A DNA stretch of 64,000 bases from Aliikangiella sp965214955. Its GTDB lineage: Bacteria; Pseudomonadota; Gammaproteobacteria; Enterobacterales; Kangiellaceae. The notes below the pieces were generated by a model. It was not told the DNA's origin. It saw nothing but the letters and a program-made list of their open reading frames with translations, and made no database searches. Positions 15,246 through 23,059 of the stretch are shown in pieces. The stretch is taken from NCBI GenBank assembly GCA_965214955.1, contig CBDCCU010000010.1, forward strand, positions 420,384-484,383, in the 5' to 3' direction. Position 1 is the first letter of the stretch, and every line of letters starts with the position of its first letter. Position numbers and translations under genes: made by a program.

Positions 15246-16940
15246 TCAATCATCCAAAATAAACTCCGACTCAAGCATGCGATTTCTTCGCGCCCAAATA
15301 CCTTCAATTTGAGAATCTCTTAACCATTTCTTTAAACTATCTAAGTCGCTTCTTTTTAACGCTCTTAGTCTTTCTTTAAATGCCTGTGTAGGAATAATTT
15401 TAATGCCTCTCATTAATGGCGGAACACTTGTGCCTAAGCCAAATGCGCGGGTATGATCAATAAACCAAATTTGCCAGTCATTAGTAGTAAACATGATATT
15501 CGATTGGTTTCTATCAAAATTTTTAACCAAATAATCAAACGAATTAATAAAATGCTCTTGCGCCAATAGCTCACACATACCACTGTATGATGTTTTACCA
15601 TCGCTCATTGCAATGCCCGAAGTTAAACCTTCAACCCACATTTGTACTGCGCCTCTGCGATTATCAATGGTTCGCTCTACAGTAACCGGAACCACACCTA
15701 AGCCAAGCATTTCGCTTAAATGATAAGCGGCTAATTCAAACTGGTAACTATCTCCTGTTCTTGGTACACCTCTTTGTTTATTTCTGCGAACCTGATGAAC
15801 CGATTTAAAAATGCCTTTTAAGTCTCTACCTTCTTTATTTAAATAAAGTTTAGTCGGTTTTGTTCGCCCTTCTTTAGTTTGTTTTTTGCGAACAATTTTA
15901 GCGTCCACTAAATCACGCTTAACATCATCTGCGGTTAATTGGTATGGATAATTGTAAAAGCGCTGTGATAAGTGACTGGGTTTAGTGGTTAATGTTTTTT
16001 CACCAGCTAATAATTGATATGTGTTGTCATTATTAATTTTTGCACCCCACAAAATATTTTTATTTTCAGCTAGCTGATTAGCCACATCAATAAATATTTG
16101 TTTATTATTAAAGCGCTGTTTTATGCCATTTTTTTCAAATTCACTCGACGCACTCCAAATTCTTTTTAAGCTCAAACGTTCTAATAAAGGTGTAACATTT
16201 TTTTCTTCAATCACCGGGTGACAAAATGAATTACCTGTATAACGATGAGGCCAAAACTTCGATTGGATTTTTGCCATTTTTTCATTTAAAAATAGTGCTT
16301 TTTCTTTTGAGTCTTTTAATTTTTCAGTCGCAGAAAATCGCTCTTTATATTCAACATTAGCAATTTCAGAATTTACAGCAATCAAGCTATTCCAGCCTTT
16401 AATATAAGCGCTTAACTCTTGCTTTAACTGTTGATTGATTTGTTTAATATTTTTATCTTGCACTCGAAACGATAAGCCGCCATTGGTAAAAACTTGACCT
16501 AAACGAGTAACAATAAAATCTTGTTTTGTTAACCAACTAAAATCAATTGCATTTTCTTTATCAATTAAATGAGCATTTTTTAATATATAGTCAATATCTT
16601 CATCGCTTAAAACAATAGTAAGAGCATTATTGTTTTGCATTGCTGTAGCTTGGAGTAGCTTTATCTTTTCAATTAGCCTTGCTGTTTGTGGCTCTTTACT
16701 ACTGGTTAAATCACCTAATAGCACTAGCTCAGTATTGCTTGTTTGCCATTCACCTTTTTCATTGATTATTTTGTGTGCCAGCAACGTATCATTTAAAAGC
16801 TTTTCTCGTCCTTGAATATTGCTAAACAAATAAATAGATTGGCTTTTTTCAACACTAATATCATCACTAACATTTTGCGCTTGCACCGATGCAAAGCTTA
16901 ATAAAACAATTAAGCCAAGCGCAGTTAAAATTTGATTCAT
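15246..16940 (-). CDS. Exported pseudo-phosphatase/FAM20-HipA-like kinase fusion (kinase motifs intact)
   Basis: 564 residues with a signal peptide (cleavage near SVQA, residue 21), so probably periplasmic. Residues about 30-330 follow the PPP-type phosphatase fold of its paralogue at 18658-20487, but every metal motif is lost: SNIQG for GDIHG (40-44), GDLTSSK for GDxxDRG (76-82), LSDED for LGNHE (111-115). Residues about 365-564 look like an atypical kinase: LKGIFK (candidate ATP Lys), FELAAYHLSEMLGLG (helix C Glu), FDYLVKNFDRNQSNIMF (catalytic Asp476, Asn481) and WFIDHTRAF (metal Asp495). The nearest patterns are FAM20 and HipA kinases. It is last in a four-gene operon, 3 bp behind the transporter. 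Substrate unknown. Confidence 0.65.
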   Translation of the reverse strand: MNQILTALGLIVLLSFASVQAQNVSDDISVEKSQSIYLFSNIQGREKLLNDTLLAHKIINEKGEWQTSNTELVLLGDLTSSKEPQTARLIEKIKLLQATAMQNNNALTIVLSDEDIDYILKNAHLIDKENAIDFSWLTKQDFIVTRLGQVFTNGGLSFRVQDKNIKQINQQLKQELSAYIKGWNSLIAVNSEIANVEYKERFSATEKLKDSKEKALFLNEKMAKIQSKFWPHRYTGNSFCHPVIEEKNVTPLLERLSLKRIWSASSEFEKNGIKQRFNNKQIFIDVANQLAENKNILWGAKINNDNTYQLLAGEKTLTTKPSHLSQRFYNYPYQLTADDVKRDLVDAKIVRKKQTKEGRTKPTKLYLNKEGRDLKGIFKSVHQVRRNKQRGVPRTGDSYQFELAAYHLSEMLGLGVVPVTVERTIDNRRGAVQMWVEGLTSGIAMSDGKTSYSGMCELLAQEHFINSFDYLVKNFDRNQSNIMFTTNDWQIWFIDHTRAFGLGTSVPPLMRGIKIIPTQAFKERLRALKRSDLDSLKKWLRDSQIEGIWARRNRMLESEFILDD

Positions 16941-16943
16941 CTA

Positions 16944-18611
16944 TTAAGCTCCTTGCAGCTCAAGTTCAGCTTTTAGTACCGTTAATTTCATAAAAATTCT
17001 TGCCACATTGCCGTCAAAATCCATGGCAATCACTTTAATTTCAAATTCACCTTGTAGCTCTTCTGGTGGTTCAAAAGTGAAAGTACGAGTCATTTGGTCA
17101 AATTCGATCCAGTCGGGTAGTTCCTCTCCAGAAACTTGCTTGGCATAATAATGCAAAGCGTCTCCAACACTAGAGTCCATAAAAGCACTTTCACTCACGC
17201 CAAACTTATATACTTGTCCTGCTTGCATAATTTGTTGTGGGAACATAGCTCTGGTTGATAGCTTGTCGGCTGTTGCAATGGCCTTTGAAACATAAAGATT
17301 TCTTTGCCCCAACATATAAGCTAAAAACAAAAGAAAAACCGATAACAATAAATTAATAAAAATATAACTATAAATACTTAAATCGGCATAAGTGGCGGTC
17401 CAATAAATAAAGATCCCGTATAAAAGATCGCCAAACCTAAAAAAGAAAGTTTCAATTGTGGTTTTACCTAAATATTTTAACTTTCTTGGCACGGGTAAAA
17501 AGAGTGCGTGCCTAGTAGTATTTTGAATGGAATAATTGGCGCTATTTTCAATAGTCATGCCCATTCTGATCACAGAAAATATCGGAATAAATAACATGAC
17601 TCCATAGCTCATTATCATAATCAAGGGCAAAATAAGAACAGCCCCTTTAAGCCCTATTTTTCTAAATAAGCGTGATACTAAAAATGCTTGAATTAAAAAA
17701 CTTCCAAGAGTAATCCAAGAATAATAGCTGGCATAAAACTCGCCTTGCCAAACACCTGTATCTGCAATTTGATTTGTTTTTAATAACTCGGCACTCTGCT
17801 CGGTAACCAAGCGAGCTAAAATGTATTCTCCTGTAGAATTAATAAACACTAATGTCATTAAAAATACTGCAATCATTAATAGATATTGATTTTTAAAGAC
17901 AACCGAAAAGCCCTCCATCCATTGATGAGCACTTTCGTCTTGTTGAGCGTTTTCTTTATTGGCTGCAAATTCGGGTATGGATCTGTCGATCCTAGAGGTA
18001 AGCAAGTAGGATAAAAGCAATAAAAAAGCAGAAAGTAATATAATTCCGATAATTCCCGTAAAAGGAAATATTAACCCCGCAATTCGAGAACCTATCCAAG
18101 AGCCAAGTGTTGCACCAATAGCGATAATAACAAACAAGCGTTGCCCCGTTTTTATATTAAATAAATCGGTGGCATACGCCCAAAATTGCGCAACAACCAT
18201 CACGCTAAAAAGTCCAAGCCAAATATAAAATACCATGCCAATATTAATTGACATTAACTGCAAGGCGGCAAAAATTAAAAGATTAACCACAAAAAACATT
18301 AACACTTTTTGGATAATAATATTTCTTGCCTGATGCGCCGCATACTTGTGATAAAACACAGAAAAAAGCGGAACAACTCCTACCAAAACCAAAGCCTGAA
18401 TAGCGGTAGCATAGCTTTTATATTCTGCACCACCATAAGCTAGAATTAAAGGCTCTCTTACCACTTTAAGCAAATAGTAGGCAGACATTAAAAGGCAAGC
18501 ATTTAGGGTAAGATAAACACAACAGCGCCCTTCTCCCGGCTTTACAATTCCAAAAATATTGAGAAGTTTTTCGTACCAATTATGCTGGTCACTAATGGTA
18601 GTTGAATTCAA
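16944..18611 (-). CDS. ATP/ADP-translocase-like MFS transporter with C-terminal cadherin-like domain (copy B)
   Basis: 555 residues, about 11-12 transmembrane helices up to residue 445. The N-terminal signature YYLLKVVREPLILAYGGAEY and the loop GKTTIETFFFRFGDLLYG resemble the bacterial Npt/NTT nucleotide transporter superfamily. Residues about 460-550 form a separate domain (GDALHYYAKQVSG, LPDWIEFDQMTRTFTFEPP, IKVIAMDFDGNVA) of the CADG/putative-Ig type usually found outside the cytoplasm. With 12 helices that domain would face the cytoplasm, so the topology is unresolved. Close paralogue of 20575-22227. Transport of a nucleotide is inferred from the family; substrate and direction are unknown. 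Confidence 0.7.
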   Translation of the reverse strand: MNSTTISDQHNWYEKLLNIFGIVKPGEGRCCVYLTLNACLLMSAYYLLKVVREPLILAYGGAEYKSYATAIQALVLVGVVPLFSVFYHKYAAHQARNIIIQKVLMFFVVNLLIFAALQLMSINIGMVFYIWLGLFSVMVVAQFWAYATDLFNIKTGQRLFVIIAIGATLGSWIGSRIAGLIFPFTGIIGIILLSAFLLLLSYLLTSRIDRSIPEFAANKENAQQDESAHQWMEGFSVVFKNQYLLMIAVFLMTLVFINSTGEYILARLVTEQSAELLKTNQIADTGVWQGEFYASYYSWITLGSFLIQAFLVSRLFRKIGLKGAVLILPLIMIMSYGVMLFIPIFSVIRMGMTIENSANYSIQNTTRHALFLPVPRKLKYLGKTTIETFFFRFGDLLYGIFIYWTATYADLSIYSYIFINLLLSVFLLFLAYMLGQRNLYVSKAIATADKLSTRAMFPQQIMQAGQVYKFGVSESAFMDSSVGDALHYYAKQVSGEELPDWIEFDQMTRTFTFEPPEELQGEFEIKVIAMDFDGNVARIFMKLTVLKAELELQGA

Positions 18612-18657
18612 AAGAGATCCTTAAATACCTAAATAAGACAACAAAGTTTTAAGCTTA

Positions 18658-20487
18658 TTAGTTATTATCTAATAGCCGTTTTCTTCTTTCCCAAATTGCA
18701 TCAATCTGTTTGGGGTGAAGCCATGCGGCCAATTTATCTAAATCAGACTTTTCTAACCCTAATAATGCTTTCTTAAATGCAGCGGTAACAAACACTGTCT
18801 CGGGTCTATTTTTAGCCGTAAATCGAGTAGAAGAATTAAAGGCTTGCTCATTACTCAAAAACCATACTTGTCCTGTTTTTTTAGAATAATAGTTTTGGCT
18901 TTTTCTGCTCGATTCATTTTGTACTAAATAATCAAAAACATATTTCATGTTTTGCTGATCACTGCGCTTACAAACACCAATTTGACCATTATATTTTTTT
19001 AATAATGTTGCTTCCGATATAAGGTTATCAATCATCACTTGCAGCGCGCCTTTCCTACCTTTTATTTCTCGCTCAATAGTTGTTGGAACTAAACCAATAC
19101 CTAGCATACGATCTAATGTATGTGCTGCAAGCTCATGCTGATAGCGCTTGCTTGACTCAAAATCACTATCCCATTGGCTATTAAGCAAATCCGGCACTTT
19201 ATCTAAACTGAAAAACTTGGCTTTAAATTCGTGACCATCATAGTTTAAAGTAACCGTTTGTGCTTTTTTTGCTTTGCCAGACACTTTAACCACTTTGGCA
19301 TTTTTTAATACCACTTTCATTTGCTTATCAGACAAACCAAATGGGTTAGCGCTTTCGCGTGCAGGTGCTTGTTTTGCTTGGTACGCTTTACCAGTATTGC
19401 CGTGGTATAACTGATATTTGCCACTATTTGCTATTACCGCTAAATAAGGCTTACCGCCGTAATATTTTTTTAGCATACCAGTATCCATAATCACTAGCTG
19501 ATCATCTAGTCGCGTTAACGGTTTGTTGTTAAAGGTTACGGTATGCCCCACCCATGCTCTTTTGGCTCCTAATGAAGTTAAAATATTAAATAAAATATCC
19601 GTTTCATATAGCGGATGGCACAAAGCATTTCCGCGATACCAAGTAGGCCCTTTTTGAGAAAACAAAAGGCTGTCTTCAGTTTTTAAAAACATTTTGTTTT
19701 CACGACCTTTACCCAGTTTTTTTACTAACTTGTAGCGTTGTTTGTATTGAGGGTAAAAGAGCTTGGGATTATTTCTAATTTTCTCCCATGAATTGAGATA
19801 ACGATTTAATGCGCCACTGAGTTCATTGTTAAGATCAACCAGCGACTTACCCTCAACCGCATCAGATAAACCGCCATGCAAAAATACTTGCTCATTAATT
19901 TTAATCACATAAGGCAAACTCAATAACCAGCGACCATATTTTCCATTGGGTCTAAAGGTATTGGTTAACGCAAAATAACCAGGAGGAAACCTTTCATCAA
20001 ACTGAGCCCTAATATTTTTAGAGTCTCGCGCTCTATAAACATCTAAAAAGTGCTTGTAAGCTTGTTTACGTTGCTGGCTGGTTTCTTCATCGGCAAATGC
20101 AGCAAACTCACCATCAGACACATAACGCAAATCGCCTATTATGTTCATAACTTCGTGATTGCCAAGCACGATATGAACTTGCCCACCAGCTTTTGTGGCT
20201 TGTTGTTGTAGCTTGATTAATAGATCCATCACTTTACGACTATCGGCACCACGGTCGAGCATATCGCCTAAGCTGACAAAATGCTTTTTACCCGCCTGCC
20301 AATTTAAATCGCTATCTATAACATTAAGCTTTTGTAAACTTGTGGTTAATTCGGAGTATGCTCCATGAATGTCACCAACCACAATAATATCTTGATCAGT
20401 TTTGAACTCATATTCTTGTGCTGCAATCTCTGGTTGTAAGCAAAGCAATTGTATGAGCGCAAAGGTAATTATTGCTAACCTTTTCAT
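18658..20487 (-). CDS. Exported PPP-type phosphatase/pseudokinase fusion (phosphatase motifs intact)
   Basis: 609 residues with a signal peptide (about 1-24). The N-terminal domain has all metallophosphoesterase motifs: GDIHG (38-42), GDMLDRG (74-80), GNHE (109-112), then FLHGGLSD near 200 and WVGHTVTF near 310, i.e. a PPP-family phosphatase. The C-terminal 200 residues share the kinase-like fold of the neighbour (FKAKFF, QHELAAHTLDRMLGIGLVP, GALQVMIDNL). The catalytic loop, however, is degraded to FDYLVQNESSRKSQN (518-532), and the metal-binding IDH is LSNE (544-547). It should therefore be a phosphatase with a dead kinase domain, perhaps used for substrate or partner recognition. Third from last in the operon order, between the two transporters. 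Confidence 0.75.
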   Translation of the reverse strand: MKRLAIITFALIQLLCLQPEIAAQEYEFKTDQDIIVVGDIHGAYSELTTSLQKLNVIDSDLNWQAGKKHFVSLGDMLDRGADSRKVMDLLIKLQQQATKAGGQVHIVLGNHEVMNIIGDLRYVSDGEFAAFADEETSQQRKQAYKHFLDVYRARDSKNIRAQFDERFPPGYFALTNTFRPNGKYGRWLLSLPYVIKINEQVFLHGGLSDAVEGKSLVDLNNELSGALNRYLNSWEKIRNNPKLFYPQYKQRYKLVKKLGKGRENKMFLKTEDSLLFSQKGPTWYRGNALCHPLYETDILFNILTSLGAKRAWVGHTVTFNNKPLTRLDDQLVIMDTGMLKKYYGGKPYLAVIANSGKYQLYHGNTGKAYQAKQAPARESANPFGLSDKQMKVVLKNAKVVKVSGKAKKAQTVTLNYDGHEFKAKFFSLDKVPDLLNSQWDSDFESSKRYQHELAAHTLDRMLGIGLVPTTIEREIKGRKGALQVMIDNLISEATLLKKYNGQIGVCKRSDQQNMKYVFDYLVQNESSRKSQNYYSKKTGQVWFLSNEQAFNSSTRFTAKNRPETVFVTAAFKKALLGLEKSDLDKLAAWLHPKQIDAIWERRKRLLDNN

Positions 20488-20574
20488 TTTTACGCTACCT
20501 ATATTTTTATTATTTCGGTGTGTTAATAAGCTACACTATTGTTCATTATAGCGGCAAATAAAATGACTGTCGCC

Positions 20575-22227
20575 CTAACCTTCAGCCTTAACAAACTGAA
20601 CTTTCATTAGGGTGCTTGCAGTAAGACCTTCAAAATCGGTAGCCGATATTTTGATTGTCATGGTTGACTCATGGTTTTTAGGAGGGTTAAAGGTAAAGGT
20701 GCGGGTAATTTTGTCAAAATTAACCCATTGAGGTAATGATCCACCCGACTCTTGCACCGCTTTATACTTTAAAGCATCGCCAATGTCAGGATCATAAAAA
20801 GTGCATTCACTTACCGAAAATTTAGAAGTTTTTCCAGCAGGCATTTGCAGATCGGGAATTGTTGCTACAACTTGAGGCGGTGAATTACCAATAGATTCTT
20901 GTACGCGTCTTACATTACTTTGACCCACTCGCCATGCCACTAACAATAATACAATAGAGCCAATCACGTTGCTTAAAATAAAGGCCGACACTTGCCAGTC
21001 GTACATTTGCGTTGCAACAAAAATAAAACCGCCATAAAGCAAATCACCAAATCGGTAGAAAAAGGTTTCGATTGTGGTTTTGCCTAAATACTTTAAACGT
21101 CTAGGAACTGGCAAAAACAAAGCATGGCGGGTGGTATTTTGCAAAGAATAATTAGTGCTATTTTCAGCAATCATCGCCATACGTATAAAACTAAATATAG
21201 GAAAAAATAGCATTACACCATAGCCAATAATCATAATAATTGGCAATACTAGCAGCGCTCCTTTTACCCCAATCCAAGTAAATATTCTAGAAACAATAAA
21301 AAGCTGAATTAAAAAACTGCCCAGTGTTATCCATGAATAATAACTCGAATAAAACTGCCCTTGCCACTGACCAATATCGCTAATAGCATTGCTGGCAACC
21401 AAATCGCGAGAATATTCATCAACCAAACGAGCCAAAATATATTCACCCGTAGAGTTAACAAACACCAAAACCGTAACAAAAACAGCAATTAGCATTAAAT
21501 AGTTATTTTGTTTAATAACGGCAAAACCATCAAGCCAGCGATTGGTATTTTCTTCAACCGTATTTTTTTCGGTGTTAGAAGAAGACAAAGGTACACAATT
21601 ATCAATTTGCGCGGTTAAAAGCACCGACAAAATCAATACACCTGTAGCCACCAACATAATGCCACTAATGCCAACAATGGGAAAAATAACCCCCGCAATT
21701 CGCGAGCCAATCCACGCCCCAAGAGTTGCACCCACAGCCAAAATAACAAATAAACGCTGACCACTTCTCACATTAAAAAGATCGGCAGCATAGGCCCAAA
21801 ACTGAGCAACCACTAGCAAGCTGAATATTCCAAGCCAAACATAAAAGGCAATACCAACATTAACTTGTAGATACTGAAGAACGGCAAATATTGCCAAGTT
21901 TGCAATAAAGAAAATTAAAATGCGATTAATAATAGCGCTGCGTTGTTCATGCTGAGAATAGTGATGGTAAATCGCAGAAAAAAGCGGAACAATTAATATC
22001 AGCAAACCTGCCTGCGCGGCGGTGGCATAGCTTTTATATTCAGCGCCACCATAAGATAAGATTAATGGCTCTCGAATAACTTTCAGTAGATAATAAGCCG
22101 ACATTAGCAAACAAGCGTTTAACGTTAGCATTAAACAACTTTTGCCTTCGCCGGGCTTTATTATACTAATTAAGTTAAGTAATCGCTCCCACCAGCTATG
22201 GTTTTGAGCAATATTGGTTTCCATCAA
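20575..22227 (-). CDS. ATP/ADP-translocase-like MFS transporter with C-terminal cadherin-like domain (copy A)
   Basis: 550 residues and first gene of the four-gene operon; AAGGA lies upstream of the ATG. Architecture and sequence follow copy B: YYLLKVIREPLILSYGGAEY at the first helix, GKTTIETFFYRFGDLLYGGF late in the membrane part, then a C-terminal domain (GDALKYKAVQESGGSLPQW, TRTFTFNPP, IKISATDFEG). Long stretches are identical between the two transporters, much more than between the two phosphatase/kinase proteins. Npt/NTT relatives exchange ATP/ADP or take up nucleotides; some free-living bacterial homologues have no known substrate. 87 bp separate it from the next gene. Confidence 0.7.
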   Translation of the reverse strand: MMETNIAQNHSWWERLLNLISIIKPGEGKSCLMLTLNACLLMSAYYLLKVIREPLILSYGGAEYKSYATAAQAGLLILIVPLFSAIYHHYSQHEQRSAIINRILIFFIANLAIFAVLQYLQVNVGIAFYVWLGIFSLLVVAQFWAYAADLFNVRSGQRLFVILAVGATLGAWIGSRIAGVIFPIVGISGIMLVATGVLILSVLLTAQIDNCVPLSSSNTEKNTVEENTNRWLDGFAVIKQNNYLMLIAVFVTVLVFVNSTGEYILARLVDEYSRDLVASNAISDIGQWQGQFYSSYYSWITLGSFLIQLFIVSRIFTWIGVKGALLVLPIIMIIGYGVMLFFPIFSFIRMAMIAENSTNYSLQNTTRHALFLPVPRRLKYLGKTTIETFFYRFGDLLYGGFIFVATQMYDWQVSAFILSNVIGSIVLLLVAWRVGQSNVRRVQESIGNSPPQVVATIPDLQMPAGKTSKFSVSECTFYDPDIGDALKYKAVQESGGSLPQWVNFDKITRTFTFNPPKNHESTMTIKISATDFEGLTASTLMKVQFVKAEG

Positions 22228-22443
22228 AGAAAAGTCCTTGGCTATTTTTTACGATTCGTTTTAAGCGGCTATATGTGAAGATCTTACTTCATTTTTATTG
22301 AGTTAAACCATCAATCATATGTAAATATATTTTGCTAAACGAAACAAATATTATAGTCCAATTATCTATTAAAATAGCTATAAAAGATCTTTTCTTGTCT
22401 TATATTTCAGGGGTTTTAACTGAAAAAGCAAAAGCTAATTTAC

Positions 22444-22884
22444 TTAGTTTACTTGCCAAAAACGCCCTATTAATGGGTATCGGTATGGCTCGCCTACAAT
22501 TGCTTTAATCAGTGCAAAAACACCATATAAAATAAGTGCCGAATGAATACTGATAAAGTAAGTGATTAAAAACACCCAAGTATAAGCTTCTTCAAGCCCG
22601 CCAAGCAGTACAATCGTTCCGCTAACAATCACCAGTAAAATCCCCGAAGCAATGCAACCTAATATCGACTGCCTACAATGCTCAATGGCTCGTGGATGAA
22701 GATTATGTTTGGCTGAGTTATAAATAGGGAGCAACATAAAAAAAGCCAAAATAGGTAAAAATGAAATATTGGCCAGAAATAACGATTGAGCAGTAATGGC
22801 TATACGCCTATCTCTGTTAGGCATTTCAGCACTATTTTGTTCTGTATTATCATTATCAGGCTGATTATTGTTGTTTTCTGACAT
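22444..22884 (-). CDS. Small multi-pass membrane protein, DUF4870-like
   Basis: 146 residues from the ATG at 22884 (GGGGA upstream; a TTG 12 bp earlier is less likely). An Asn/Asp/Gln-rich N-terminal tail (SENNNNQPDNDNTEQN) is followed by three to four hydrophobic helices and ends GEPYRYPLIGRFW. That ending and the helix order resemble DUF4870-type membrane proteins. Function unknown. It is oriented with, but about 215 bp upstream of, the transporter operon, so it is probably a separate unit. Confidence 0.5.
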   Translation of the reverse strand: MSENNNNQPDNDNTEQNSAEMPNRDRRIAITAQSLFLANISFLPILAFFMLLPIYNSAKHNLHPRAIEHCRQSILGCIASGILLVIVSGTIVLLGGLEEAYTWVFLITYFISIHSALILYGVFALIKAIVGEPYRYPLIGRFWQVN

Positions 22885-22997
22885 TATTTTCCCCAAATAA
22901 ACGGTTTAGTCCCAACTGAGAATTTCTCATTTATTGCCTAACTTAGCAATGGCTATTTAATGATTTTCGCCATAGATTCCCTCATTTAAGTTAATTT

Positions 22998-23006
22998 TGC
23001 TATAAT
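22998..23006 (+). promoter_or_regulatory. Extended -10 promoter of the icmF gene
   Basis: TGCTATAAT is a consensus extended -10 (TGnTATAAT) about 54 bp before the icmF ATG. The -35 region is poor, which an extended -10 tolerates. Confidence 0.6.
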
Positions 23007-23059
23007 CCGCGCCACAAAACTCATTGCACCATAATTCTTTTCATTCAAATAGGTAAGTT

